Counted from the first letter of the stretch, positions 12,201-23,762 are shown. The stretch: 64,000 nt of DNA from Acholoe squamosa (GCA_949317995.1 OX439041.1:3970501-4034500), one strand, 5' to 3'. Notes: generated by a model from the sequence alone, not told the origin. Program-made: numbers and translations.

Positions 12201-12979
12201 CTGTAAAAGGGAGGTAAACATAAGAGAATCTGCTCCTTATCATTTAACATTCTATAGCCGATAGTGGAGTAGTGCACCAGACCCGACAATTGTCATGATG
12301 CACGAATGCACCCCTGGTGAGTAACTCACCTGGGCTATATTTGTGCATTATGACCTTCAGTATTGATAAATTGCACGAAGGGAGACATGACACTCAAATA
12401 GGCGATGACATATGGAGTATATATTCTACTAATGCTGCACCAATTCATTTGCAGGTTTTAAGAACAGTAAGTGAGTTTTAAAATCGGGTTGAAGTCAGAT
12501 AAATGTCAGAGTAAGTTGGCAAGTATGAGATTCACCCTGACTCTAAGGACTTGATTAAGATTTCTAAACACATAGGGGATGTATTATAACAACAGAAAAA
12601 CATTTAAATAGTGAATGATTGGCCTAAAATCAATTGAAAAAAAAATAGAAAATGAGGCTTGAGCTGCTGAAAAGAGTGCTTTGCAGGGGCTGGGTAGTAG
12701 CAGGGTGGCTGGGAGTGCCCAATAAATGCTTAAAATCAAAGCCAGGGCCTTATTCTATCATATAAACCACAGATGTGCATGTATTTGGGTGTAACAGAGA
12801 AGCTATGGGACCAGAAATCATTTCATCAAGGGCATTACATGATTCATCACGCGCCTTACATCAGGCAAGCAACTCTGGTTTTGGGCAACCAAGGCATGTT
12901 GAGACTCATTTCTTTTTTTTTAAATGGCACCTCATCAATAGATATATGCCATAGGATGGGTTAGATAAGCCAGTAACGA

Positions 12980-14605
12980 TTAATACAGCCTGTACATACA
13001 CAAGAGGAATTTAACATGTTTACCATAGTTTTTACATGGGAAGTTTCTAGCCAACATGCTATTCAAGAGACCCATGCTAGCAGAAATAACATCATTCAAG
13101 GCGGGTTTTTTTACTTTATCATGCGGCATGTGCTGTTCAATGTCATAGGTCACAAACTTACTGCCACTGGCATTGTTTGGTGAAAATATCACCATTGGGG
13201 CGCCTTGAGCTTGGTGTTGTAGTTGCTGGTTAGGAAACCATGCTGTTGGGTTATGTGGAATTTGAGGTTGCACAGACTGAACACCAGGAGCCTGGAACAG
13301 GCTTTGTTGATTGGGTATGATTCCTGCAGCCTGGTACTGTTGTTGTGGGTTAGGAATAACGCCAAACTGATATGAAGCCTGCTGCTGATGGGATGTTGGG
13401 ACTGGAATCCCATACATATGAGAAGTAGTCGGGTTACCATATACCATAGGTGTAGGTGGGAACTTTAGCCTGCCATCCGGTGCCCTAAATTGACCCACAC
13501 CAGGCCAACTGACAGTCTGACTAACAGGTGTGACAGGTGGGGAATAAGGTGTGCCATCTCTGTAGAACAGCTGAGGAACAGTGTTAGTAGCTACACCACC
13601 ACTTCTCCACTGTTTCCACAGTAGGAACTCTTGATAATCATTGTCTAATTCACCATGGGAATGACTTTGACCCACTGGATAGTCAGGTTGATTGTCTCTG
13701 GGGACCGGGTGATTGTACCGGGAAGGTGGCTTGTTATCGCGGGTGAGCGACTTGTTTACTTGGGTATTTCCCTCTACTGTAGGCAATTTTTTACTCAAGT
13801 TGGGTAATTCAAACATACCTGAGGTGGTTTCAAGGCCGGATTGGCCTGCGGAGGGTCCCATAACTTTAGAATCAGGCCCTAAAACAGTGTTTGCGGCCGA
13901 AAACCGGCTTTCCGGAAGTACAGGGCGGCCATTTTGGGCTCCGCAGTTAAAGTTAGAGCTGGCTTGTGATTGGCCAGTTTGGAAGCCTGGTGTGTTCGAG
14001 TCACCAACTTTATTCCTTACTGTATCCAACTCTGATGAGTTCAAATACGTAGCACTAGCAGCAAGAAAAGAAGTTTGGGCCTCGAACGCACCTAGGGCGT
14101 TCGACCCACCACTTTCGTTCCTTACCGCATCCAGCCCTGAAGGATTCCAACATGGTGCACTAGCAGTAAGAGAAGAATTTTCACCCTCGAACGCACCCAT
14201 GGCACCTCGCCAAGCCCGTACGCCTTCGTTTAATTGGCGAAGAGATCTGTTATTTTCAGCCCTAAGGCTGGCCAACTCTAGTTCCAACTCCTTGCGTTTA
14301 CACATTTCATCAATTTTTGATTTCCTGGCCCTTTCAAGTTCAATCTGATGCAATAATTCATTTTGTGTAGATTCCTCCCCAAGGCTGCTAAGCTCACCAT
14401 GTTGACCGTCCTTCCCGTGGGGCGGCCGGTCGCTCTGCCTGGCCTCCGTGGCCTCCTGCTCGTCACGCTCGGCTGAATCCGCTGAACCAGGTAATTTTTC
14501 CGAATCCTCCGGAGAATGACGTTTCCCCGGATTGGTCACCCCACAATTCGGGCACTTGGCCGCGTTACCATGGTAGGAAGTATCACAGGCCACGCATTTA
14601 GTCAT
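12980..14605 (-). CDS. Zinc-ribbon, coiled-coil, Gln/Pro-rich protein, 3'-truncated
   Basis: The product is not recognised. From the ATG at 14605 the frame has 541 residues. Cys4, Cys7, Cys18 and Cys21 form a C-x2-C-x10-C-x2-C zinc ribbon. A charged Ser/Glu/Arg segment follows, then a probable coiled coil at about 81-130. Two degenerate 35-residue internal repeats start at the GAFE motifs at residues 137 and 172. A Gln/Pro/Tyr-rich tail covers roughly residues 370-490. The last few codons and the stop (12980-13004) lie in host EGF-repeat sequence, so the true C-terminus is missing. A nucleic-acid-binding ORF1/Gag-like protein of a retroelement is my best guess; a captured host gene fragment is the alternative. 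The frame can be extended upstream only to a TTG, so the ATG is preferred. Confidence 0.5.
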   Translation of the reverse strand: MTKCVACDTSYHGNAAKCPNCGVTNPGKRHSPEDSEKLPGSADSAERDEQEATEARQSDRPPHGKDGQHGELSSLGEESTQNELLHQIELERARKSKIDEMCKRKELELELASLRAENNRSLRQLNEGVRAWRGAMGAFEGENSSLTASAPCWNPSGLDAVRNESGGSNALGAFEAQTSFLAASATYLNSSELDTVRNKVGDSNTPGFQTGQSQASSNFNCGAQNGRPVLPESRFSAANTVLGPDSKVMGPSAGQSGLETTSGMFELPNLSKKLPTVEGNTQVNKSLTRDNKPPSRYNHPVPRDNQPDYPVGQSHSHGELDNDYQEFLLWKQWRSGGVATNTVPQLFYRDGTPYSPPVTPVSQTVSWPGVGQFRAPDGRLKFPPTPMVYGNPTTSHMYGIPVPTSHQQQASYQFGVIPNPQQQYQAAGIIPNQQSLFQAPGVQSVQPQIPHNPTAWFPNQQLQHQAQGAPMVIFSPNNASGSKFVTYDIEQHMPHDKVKKPALNDVISASMGLLNSMLARNFPCKNYGKHVKFLLCMYRLY

Positions 14606-14801
14606 GATGACTGAGAAAAAAAAAATCTCCAATGTGAGACCGGTGGTCCTTCCTGGGGCTAGGCAATATGGCCGACTACAAGGCCACCAGTGAAGGAACC
14701 TGTTACATAACAGGTGAGTAGAAGTGGTGACATCTGGTAATACATTTGGGAACTGCTACTGCCCATTTATCACCACTTATATGCGCGCATATAAGTAGCT
14801 T
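13005..14801 (-). mobile_element. Truncated unidentified element carrying a zinc-ribbon ORF
   Basis: An insertion of 1,797 bp with visibly higher GC than the flanks. It replaces about 495 bp of host unit (equivalent to 3895-4389). Its coding frame reads on the minus strand and is cut off at 13005. Upstream of the frame are several inverted repeats: a 7-bp stem at 14699-14714, 9-bp arms at 14722-14730 and 14770-14778, and a perfect 22-bp palindrome at 14775-14796. No target-site duplication is visible, so the insertion was accompanied by deletion or arose by rearrangement. The element class is not identified. Confidence 0.55.
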
Positions 14802-14884
14802 GAAGAATGTTTAAATAGTTTTTATTCTGCACGCCCTAACCCAAAAAAGACACTAAAAAGCAGAAAGTGGGAGCTTTGTCAGGA
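14802..14884. repeat. EGF-unit remnant between two insertions
   Basis: An 83-bp remnant of the host unit, starting at GAAGAATGTTTAAATAG and ending at GTCAGGA. It matches 4390-4472. It separates the zinc-ribbon element from the second MITE array. Confidence 0.9.
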
Positions 14885-14895
14885 TATCCATTTAA

Positions 14896-15366
14896 GGTGG
14901 TACCACCCTAAATATGCGCTGCGACCCGAAAAAATCCACTATCGCTGACACTTGACAAAATATTTCAAATACTTAAAATTTCCTCAGAACTAAGCCAAAT
15001 ATACCAGATTGTAGCTTTTGAAATGGCAAAAATCATACACTAGGTCTGTCATAACAAAGTGCAATCAGATTTTTCGCAAATCGCCATGGAAACCACCGAT
15101 GTGATTTTGTGGTCTGCCACCTGAGTCACTACACATCTATCATAGGTCCCTTTGGTCCGCAGTAAATGATCTAAATTATTTTCATTCTTTTCCAATCTTT
15201 TTTTAAAAATATTCTCCAAGCCTCCAGGATAATTTTAATGCCAATATATACACAGACAACCTGTTTAGAACCCATTTTATAGCCCTAGAAGTGAAAAATT
15301 GACTGTATTTAGTGCAGGACTTTTACCATTCTACCCGGAAGTGACCTGATTTAGGGTGGTACCACC
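14896..15366. mobile_element. piggyBac-like MITE, copy B1
   Basis: Complete 471-bp copy with TTAA at 14892-14895 and 15367-15370, the same interior as copy A1 and intact 18-bp terminal repeats. Confidence 0.75.
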
Positions 15367-16186
15367 TTAACAGAAAAGTTTGTTTTTTTGGTTGCCATGG
15401 TTACCACAAAATTCCTTCATAAATACAATATTTTAAGTCCCTTTAGTCAGAAACAACCCTAAAATTCTGCCTAAAAACGACATTTTTTTGGTAATTTGGG
15501 CCTATTGAGATCATGGTCTGGTGTGCGCAGGCACAAATTGCTCAAAAAATGTCCCGTTTTAGGGTATCCATCTTCAATCGAACGTAGCGAAAAATCTGAT
15601 TGCACTATGTCCTGTCAAATGTACCTCCAAACGTGCCTCAAACCATCTATTTTATGCCAGAATATCCCACTTAAGTCTCAGGAAATTAGGGAAAGCAGTA
15701 GAAACAATAAAAATGCCCAATTATGGTCCTTTTTGAAGCCAAAATGGCTCTTTTGGGCCTAAATTGGGCATAACGAACAATGACAAGCTGTTATGTTGCC
15801 ATGGCAACCAATAACAAACAATAGAATTCTGATCAATTAGGCACCCTATCTATTGCTTGACCCCATACCTTGATATCCAGTGTCAGAGCTGACATGTACC
15901 TTGTTAAAAATGTACCCATTTCTTCAAATTTAGCTAAGAACTGGAAATTCCCCTGATATACCCTCAATGGCCTGAACAGTAAAAAGCCAGTTTTGGGGCC
16001 TATATTCAATGAAAATCATGTGATTTTAGGGTCAAATCAAAGCAAATCTACAGTTTAACACCTCATTATCCATATAGGAGAGGGCCTAAACACTAATAAG
16101 TAATGATGATTTTAAAAAAAATAGGGTTAAGGGAAAAAAATGGCACAGATTTCTGCTGATCCTTGCATAATCCCATCCCCTGTTAA

Positions 16187-16653
16187 GGTGGTACCACCCT
16201 AAATATGCGCTGCGACCCGAAAAAATCCACTATCGCTGACACTTGACAAAATATTTCAAATACTTAAAATTTCCTCAGAACTAAGCCAAATATACCAGAT
16301 TGTAGCTTTTGAAATGGCAAAAATCATACACTAGGTCTGTCATAACAAAGTGCAATCAGATTTTTCGCAAATCGCCATGGAAACCACCGATGTGATTTTG
16401 TGGTCTGCCACCTGAGTCACTACACATCTATCATAGGTCCCTTTGGTCCGCAGTAAATGATCTAAATTATTTTCATTCTTTTCCAATCTTTTTTTAAAAA
16501 TATTCTCCAAGCCTCCAGGATAATTTTAATGCCAATATATACACAGACAACCTGTTTAGAACCCATTTTATAGCCCTAGAAGTGAAAAATTGACTGTATT
16601 TAGTGCAGGACTTTTACCATTCTACCCGGAAGTGACCTGATTTAGGGTGGTAC
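16187..16653. mobile_element. piggyBac-like MITE, copy B2 (truncated)
   Basis: Same four-base truncation and same fusion to an EGF exon donor as copy A3. Confidence 0.75.
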
Positions 16654-16657
16654 ATAC

Positions 16658-16771
16658 CCTCACAGTTGTTGCCCGTGTAGCCTGGTGCACAGGTACATGT
16701 GTACAAACCCACTTCATCATTGCAGGTTGCACCGTTCTCACACTGATTTGGACTGCAATCATTGATATCGT
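16658..16771 (-). CDS. EGF-repeat protein, exon copy 8, donor abutting a MITE array
   Basis: This is the counterpart of copy 4 (7538), 9,120 bp away. The exon and the GTATGT donor are intact, and the same truncated MITE end lies directly beyond the donor. The shared junction shows that the array was already present before the block was duplicated. Confidence 0.84.
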
Positions 16772-18167
16772 CTGTAAAAGGGAGATAAACATAAGAGAAT
16801 CTGCTCCTTATCATTTAACATTCTATAGCCGATAGTGGAGTAGTGCACCAGACCCGACAATTGTCATGATGCACGAATGCACCCCTGGTGAGTAACTCAC
16901 CTGGGCTATATTTGTGCATTATGACCTTCAGTATTGATAAATTGCACGAAGGGAGACATGACACTCAAATAGGCAATGACATATGGAGTATATATTCTAC
17001 TAATGCTGCACCAATTCATTTGCAGGTTTTAAGAACAGTAAGTGAGTTTTAAAATCAGGTTGAAGTCAGATAAATGTCAGAGTAAGTTGGCAAGTATGAG
17101 ATTCACCCTGACTCTAAGGACTTGATTAAGATTTCTAAACACATAGGGGATGTATTATAACAACAGAAAAACATTTAAATAGTGAATGATTGGCCTAAAA
17201 TCAATTGAAAAAAAAATAGAAAATGAGGCTTGAGCTGCTGAAAAGAGTGCTTTGCAGGGGCTGGGTAGTAGCAGAGTGGCTGGGAGTGCCCAATAAATGC
17301 TTAAAATCAAAGCCAGGGCCTTATTGTATCATATAAACCACAGATGTGCATGTATTTGGGTGTAACAGAGAAGCTATGGGACCAGAAATCATTTCATCAA
17401 GGGCATTACACGATTCATCATGCGCCTTACATCAGGCAAGCAACTCTGGTTTTGGGCAACCAAGGCATGTTGAGACTCATTTCTTTTTTTTTAAATGGCA
17501 CCTCATCAATAGATATATGCCATAGGATGGGTTAGATAAGCCAGTAACGATTAATACAGCCTGTACATACACAAGTGCTGTTTAAGAGGGGTGGGTTGAC
17601 TTCAAAAATACTTAAATGTGTATTGCCCGCAAAGGGTGAATAGTACTCAAAAAAGAATTTCACCAAAATTCCCCTATACAGACCCCTTGATGGTGATGAG
17701 AAGGAAGTCTGAGGATACTATATTTTTAGCTGATCTAATGCCATAAATGATTCATCATGAGACTGACATCACTATTTTCAACTTAGAAGAATGGTTAGCG
17801 CAAGAAAAGAATTGAGACATATCACCTCCATTCCCCATGGAATTGTTTCTTTGGACCCCCCACTAAGGAATAAATAAAATTATGGTGGTCTCTTACTGCT
17901 TTGCTTGATGGTTCAGGGGGTGGAATGAGGTTGAAATTGAAAGAAAATGCTATTTTGGGCCATTTTTTAACTTTGGGCCATTATATCTCAAAAGATTCTG
18001 GTCCGACATATGCAAATTTGACCTTTCTTTGATTCCCAGGATTTTTACTTTCAAATAACACCAAAAAGAGGAAGAATGTTTAAATAGTTTTTATTCTGCA
18101 CACCCTAACCACTAAAAAGCAGAAAGTGGGAGCTTTGTCAGGAATCGCCCATATATAGATAACATAC

Positions 18168-18281
18168 CCTCACAGTTGTTGCCCGTGTAGCCTGGTGCAC
18201 AGGTACATGTGTACAAACCCACTTCATCATTGCAGGTTGCACCGTTCTCACACTGATTTGGACTGCAATCATTGATATCGT
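18168..18281 (-). CDS. EGF-repeat protein, exon copy 9
   Basis: Consensus domain, 1,510 bp from copy 8. The adjoining intron has the same 10-bp deletion as copy 5, supporting a common origin with 9048. Confidence 0.86.
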
Positions 18282-19677
18282 CTGTAAAAGGGAGATAAAC
18301 ATAAGAGAATCTGCTCCTTATCATTTAACATTCTATAGCCAATAGTGGAGTAGTGCACCAGACCCGACAATTGTCATGATGCACGAATGCACCCCTGGTG
18401 AGTAACTCACCTGGGCTATATTTGTGCATTATGACCTTCAGTATTGATAAATTGCACAAAGGGAGACATGACACTCAAATAGGCAATGACATATGGAGTA
18501 TATATTCTACTAATGCTGCACCAATTCATTTGCAGGTTTTAAGAACAGTAAGTGAGTTTTAAAATCGGGTTGAAGTCAGATAAATGTCAGAGTAAGTTGG
18601 CAAGTATGAGATTCACCCTGACTCTAAGGACTTGATTAAGATTTCTAAACACATAGGGGATGTATTATAACAACAGAAAAACATTTAAATAGTGAATGAT
18701 TGGCCTAAAATCAATTGAAAAAAAAATAGAAAATGAGGCTTGAGCTGCTGAAAAGAGTGCTTTGCAGGGGCTGGGTAGTAGCAGAGTGGCTGGGAGTGCC
18801 CAATAAATGCTTAAAATCAAAGCCAGGGCCTTATTCTATCATATAAACCACAGATGTGCATGTATTTGGGTGTAACAGAGAAGCTATGGGACCAGAAATC
18901 ATTTCATCAAGGGCATTACACGATTCATCATGCGCCTTACATCAGGCAAGCAACTCTGGTTTTGGGCAACCAAGGCATGTTGAGACTCATTTCTTTTTTT
19001 TTAAATGGCACCTCATCAATAGATATATGCCATAGGATGGGTTAGATAAGCCAGTAACGATTAATACAGCCTGTACATACACAAGTGCTGTTTAAGAGGG
19101 GTGGGTTGACTTCAAAAATACTTAAATGTGTATTGCCCGCAAAGGGTGAATAGTACTCAAAAAAGAATTTCACCAAAATTCCCCTATACAGACCCCTTGA
19201 TGGTGATGAGAAGGAAGTCTGAGGATACTATATTTTTAGCTGATCTAATGCCATAAATGATTCATCATGAGACTGACATCACTATTTTCAACTTAGAAGA
19301 ATGGTTAGCGCAAGAAAAGAATTGAGACATATCACCTCCATTCCCCATGGAATTGTTTCTTTGGACCCCCCACTAAGGAATAAATAAAATTATGGTGGTC
19401 TCTTACTGCTTTGCTTGATGGTTCAGGGGGTGGAATGAGGTTGAAATTGAAAGAAAATGCTATTTTGGGCCATTTTTTAACTTTGGGCCATTATATCTCA
19501 AAAGATTCTGGTCCGACATATGCAAATTTGACCTTTCTTTGATTCCCAGGATTTTTACTTTCAAATAACACCAAAAAGAGGAAGAATGTTTAAATAGTTT
19601 TTATTCTGCACACCCTAACCACTAAAAAGCAGAAAGTGGGAGCTTTGTCAGGAATCGCCCATATATAGATAACATAC

Positions 19678-19791
19678 CCTCACAGTTGTTGCCCGTGTAG
19701 CCTGGTGCACAGGTACATGTGTACAAACCCACTTCATCATTGCAGGTTGCACCGTTCTCACACTGATTTGGACTGCAATCATTGATATCGT
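19678..19791 (-). CDS. EGF-repeat protein, exon copy 10
   Basis: Consensus domain. The unit matches that of copy 9 including the 10-bp intron deletion, so it looks like a further single-unit duplication of copy 9. Confidence 0.86.
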
Positions 19792-21197
19792 CTGTAAAAG
19801 GGAGATAAACATAAGAGAATCTGCTCCTTATCATTTAACATTCTATAGCCAATAGTGGAGTAGTGCACCAGACCCGACAATTGTCATGATGCACGAATGC
19901 ACCCCTGGTGAGTAACTCACCTGGGCTATATTTGTGCATTATGACCTTCAGTATTGATAAATTGCACAAAGGGAGACATGACACTCAAATAGGCAATGAC
20001 ATATGGAGTATATATTCTACTAATGCTGCACCAATTCATTTGCAGGTTTTAAGAACAGTAAGTGAGTTTTAAAATCGGGTTGAAGTCAGATAAATGTCAG
20101 AGTAAGTTGGCAAGTATGAGATTCACCCTGACTCTAAGGACTTGATTAAGATTTCTAAACACATAGGGGATGTATTATAACAACAGAAAAACATTTAAAT
20201 AGTGAATGATTGGCCTAAAATCAATTGAAAAAAAAATAGAAAATGAGGCTTAAGCTGCTGAAAAGAGTGCTTTGCAGGGGCTGGGTAGTAGCAGAGTGGC
20301 TGGGAGTGCCCAATAAATGCTTAAAATCAAAGCCAGGGCCTTATTCTATCATATAAACCACAGATGTGCATGTATTTTGGTGTAACAGAGAAGCTATGGG
20401 ACCAGAAATCATTTCATCAAGGGCATTACACGATTCATCATGCGCCTTCCATCAGGCAAGCAACTCTGGTTTTGGGCAACCAAGGCATGTTGAGACTCAT
20501 TTCCTTTTTTTTAAATGGCACCTCATCAATAGATATATGCCATAGGATGGGTTAGATAAGCCAGTAACGATTAATACAGCCTGTACATACACAAGTGCTG
20601 TTTAAGAGGGGTGGGTTGACTTCAAAAATACTTGAATGTGTATTGCCCGCAAAGGGTGAATAGTACTCAAAAAAGAATTTCACCAAAATTCCCCTATACA
20701 GACCCCTTGATGGTGATGAGAAGGAAGTCTGAGGATACTATATTTTTAGCTGATCTAATGCCATAAATGATTCATCATGAGACTGACATCACTATTTTCA
20801 ACTTAGAAGAATGGTTAGCGCAAGAAAAAAATTGAGACATATCACCTCCATTCCCCATGGAATTGTTTCTTTGGACCCCCAACTAAGGAATAAATAAAAT
20901 TATGGTGGTCTCTTACTGCTTTGCTTGATGGTTCAGGGGGTGGAATGAGGTTGAAATTGAAAGAAAATGCTATTTTGGGCCATTTTTTAACTTTGGGCCA
21001 TTATATCTCAAAAGATTCTGGTCCGACATATGCAAATTTGACCTTTCTTTGATTCCCAGGATTTTTACTTTCAAATAACACCAAAAAGAGGAAGAATGTT
21101 TAAATAGTTTTTATTCTGCACGCCCTAACCCAAAAAAGACACTAAAAAGCAGAAAGTGGGAGCTTTGTCAGGAATCGCCCATATATAGATAACATAC

Positions 21198-21311
21198 CCT
21201 CACAGTTGTTGCCCGTGTAGCCTGGTGCACAGGTACATGTGTACAAACCCACTTCATCATTGCAGGTTGCACCGTTCTCACACTGATTTGGACTGCAATC
21301 ATTGATATCGT
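21198..21311 (-). CDS. EGF-repeat protein, exon copy 11
   Basis: Consensus domain. The intron on its 5' side runs from 21312 to 38713 (17,402 bp) because the whole LTR retroelement sits in it. Removing the element and one target-site copy leaves a normal spacing of about 1,519 bp. Confidence 0.86.
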
Positions 21312-22242
21312 CTGTAAAAGGGAGATAAACATAAGAGAATCTGCTCCTTATCATTTAACATTCTATAGCCGATAGTGGAGTAGTGCACCAGACCCGACAA
21401 TTGTCATGATGCACGAATGCACCCCTGGTGAGTAACTCACCTGGGCTATATTTGTGCATTATGACCTTCAGTATTGATAAATTGCACGAAGGGAGACATG
21501 ACACTCAAATAGGCAATGACATATGGAGTATATATTCTACTAATGCTGCACCAATTCATTTGCAGGTTTTAAGACTAGTAAGTGAGTTTTAAAATCGGGT
21601 TGAAGTCAGATAAATGTCAGAGTAAGTTGGCAAGTATGAGATTCACCCTGACTCTAAGGACTTGATTAAGATTTCTAAACACATAGGGGATCTATTATAA
21701 CAACAGAAAAACATTTAAATAGTGAATGATTGGCCTAAAATCAATTGAAAAAAAATAGCAAATGAGGCTTGAGCTGCTGAAAAGAGTGCTTTGCAGGGGC
21801 TGGGTAGTAGCAGAGTGGCTGGGAGTGCCCAATAAATGCTTAAAATCAAAGCCAGGGCCTTATTCTATCATATAAACCACAGATGTGCATGTATTTGGGT
21901 GTAACAGAGAAGCTATGGGACCAGAAATCATTTCATCAAGGGCATTACACGATTCATCATGCGCCTTACATCAGGCAAGCAACTCTGGTTTTGGGCAACC
22001 AAGGCATGTTGAGACTCATTTCTTTTTTTTTAAATGGCACCTCATCAATAGATATATGCCATAGGATGGGTTAGATAAGCCAGTAACGATTAATACAGCC
22101 TGTACATACACAAGTGCTGTTTAAGAGGGGTGGGTTGACTTCAAAAATACTTGAATGTTTATTACCCGCAAAGGGTGAATAGTACTCAAAAAAGAATTTC
22201 ACCAAAATTCCCCTATACAGACCCCTTGATGGTGATGAGAAG

Positions 22243-22246
22243 GAAG
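22243..22246. repeat. Target-site duplication, left copy (GAAG)
   Basis: The bases GAAG directly precede the 5' LTR and recur directly after the 3' LTR at 38240-38243. Uninterrupted host units read AGAAGGAAGTCTGAGG here, with one GAAG at the break. Confidence 0.9.
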
Positions 22247-23381
22247 TGATATACCATTTTATTGTTCCATAAATTCTAACATATTTTGTATTAATCAAAG
22301 AAATATCTATGAAATTAATACATAGGTTGGTTCTAAGAGCTATAAGAGCGCTCAAACTTTGTATAAGAGCGTTCATGCCCCACTGCACACCAGCCACAGT
22401 CAGTTAGACAGAGTTTATGACATCAAAGGCTCCGACCTAATGGTTCACTGCACAATATAATAAAAATGAGGGTCTCAGTGTGCGACCTCATGGTTCAATG
22501 CACAAATTCATAACTTGTAAGTGAATGCAACCGGCCGTCACGGGTGCCTGAGCACCGCTGACGCCGTCATGAGTGTCTGAGCACTCTAAGGACTGAACAA
22601 TGGGTTACATAAGCACGACGCCATAACCTTCCGGTCGCTCTAGCGTCGCTCCTGAGCAACCTAGGTCAAATATCAAAATATCTATGGAAAGCCCATAATT
22701 AGACGGTCAGAATGAGCCCAAGATCAAGGCGGAACTCCCAGTATTAAGGAAGTTACACCATGGAGACTGAATCAACCTCCGAGTGAGCTACAGACAAACC
22801 GGCGGGAGTTACGCGCCTATCCAGCGGGCATTATAATCTTGGCACATTCAGCTCCGCGCATGCCCAAAATGGCGGTTATACAAGCATAAACGACCGAGTT
22901 ATGAGGGTTTGAAGATGCAGAACCGACCAAGACAATGGGGGCCATAGCGGCGTCCATGGGGGTCCTTTGTCCCCCTGTGACACTTGAAAGGGTCCCCTCA
23001 AACAATTGTAGAGTTAGGCAGATGCTGCTGGCTCCAGTCAGTCTGGAGGTGCTTTTCCAAGATTTGCTACAAATAGCCTGTCTGCACCTCCAGGAAGACA
23101 CATCACCAAGAACCGCTCTAGAGGTAACATCTCCAGTCATCTCCTGCTACCTGCTATACCACTGCACTATGGTGAAACTATGCTAGACAGGCATTGGTTT
23201 CCTACCATTAGTGGCCAGAGGCTATCTTCTTCAAGACTTCCACCAGAGGGTAAAGTTATCCATTATTACATTATTCCTCTAAGCAGCAGGTCAGGAGCTA
23301 GGTGTGGGAACCCACCTAGAAGTATGCTGGACACTGTATTATTAATACCTCACAGGTGGAGTGGAACTGAACATTGTACTT

Positions 23382-23387
23382 TATAAA
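23382..23387 (+). promoter_or_regulatory. LTR TATA box candidate
   Basis: TATAAA lies 88 bases before the AATAAA signal, the spacing expected for a U3/R boundary. It is the likely core promoter of the retroelement; the copy in the 3' LTR is at 38028-38033. Confidence 0.6.
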
Positions 23388-23469
23388 TTACTGTATGTTT
23401 ACTGTATGTACATATACCTACATACTAACTACTGTATGATTGATATTTCTTACATGTTGCCTAAAGCTG

Positions 23470-23475
23470 AATAAA
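23470..23475 (+). terminator. LTR polyadenylation signal (5' LTR copy)
   Basis: AATAAA close to the end of the LTR. In the 3' LTR the same signal at 38116-38121 would end the full-length transcript. Confidence 0.6.
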
Positions 23476-23596
23476 CCAGTGACAACTGGAAATAACACTA
23501 TTTATAAGAGCCTTGAGATAATTACACTATATACCACTAGTCTTATGATATTTCTCATATGACAACTTGATCATGCCAATCACTAGTATGACAAAG

Positions 23597-23611
23597 TGGT
23601 GGAGAACATCC
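23597..23611 (+). other. Candidate tRNA primer-binding site
   Basis: TGGTGGAGAACATCC begins three bases after the 5' LTR. The leading TGG is complementary to the CCA end of a tRNA. The tRNA was not identified, so the exact extent is uncertain. Confidence 0.5.
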
Positions 23612-23645
23612 TACTAAGATCCCATATCTCACAGGCTCATAAAAT

Positions 23646-23762
23646 TTAAAGCTGGTAACACAACTAAAAACAATCATGCACACAGTAAGTTAAAGCTGGT
23701 ACCGCAACTGGGAACAATCATGCACACAGTAAATTAAAGCTGGTACCGCATACACACAGTTA
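23646..23762. repeat. 44-bp tandem repeat in the retroelement leader
   Basis: TTAAAGCTGGT starts at 23646, 23690 and 23734, giving about 2.6 copies of a 44-bp unit in the untranslated leader. Confidence 0.8.

Larger units (their letters stand above)
7534..13004. repeat. EGF-exon tandem array, segment 2
   Basis: Continuation of the 1,510-1,520-bp units between the first MITE array and the zinc-ribbon ORF insertion. It ends inside an intron at the bases ACACAAG, after which foreign sequence begins. Confidence 0.95.
14885..16653. repeat. Satellite array B: MITE plus spacer, about 1.4 units
   Basis: Second array with the same left junction (after GTCAGGA) and the same right junction (at the EGF exon donor) as array A, but one 1,292-bp unit shorter. 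Identical junctions show both arrays descend from one insertion carried along in the 9.1-kb duplication, followed by gain or loss of one unit. Confidence 0.9.
16654..22246. repeat. EGF-exon tandem array, segment 3
   Basis: Four exons with their introns between the second MITE array and the LTR retroelement. The retroelement entered at the sequence AGAAGGAAG within an intron. Confidence 0.95.
22247..23593 (+). repeat. 5' long terminal repeat (1,347 bp)
   Basis: Starts TGATATACCA and ends AGTATGACA. It contains a TATA box (23382-23387) and a polyadenylation signal (23470-23475) near the 3' end, implying a U3 of about 1.1-1.2 kb, a short R and a U5 of about 0.1 kb. Against the 3' LTR I counted nine substitutions and no indels by eye; four of them cluster within seven bases near 22799-22806. 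Confidence 0.97.

Noticed and set aside
13713..14348. A 211-codon plus-strand frame opposite the zinc-ribbon gene.
   Set aside because: It starts at a non-ATG codon and mirrors the GC-biased codons of the longer minus-strand frame, which has recognisable motifs.
22817..23386. Several open frames of 68-107 codons inside the LTR (also 37463-38032).
   Set aside because: They lie in both orientations within U3 with no recognisable domain. A U3-encoded protein is possible but unsupported.
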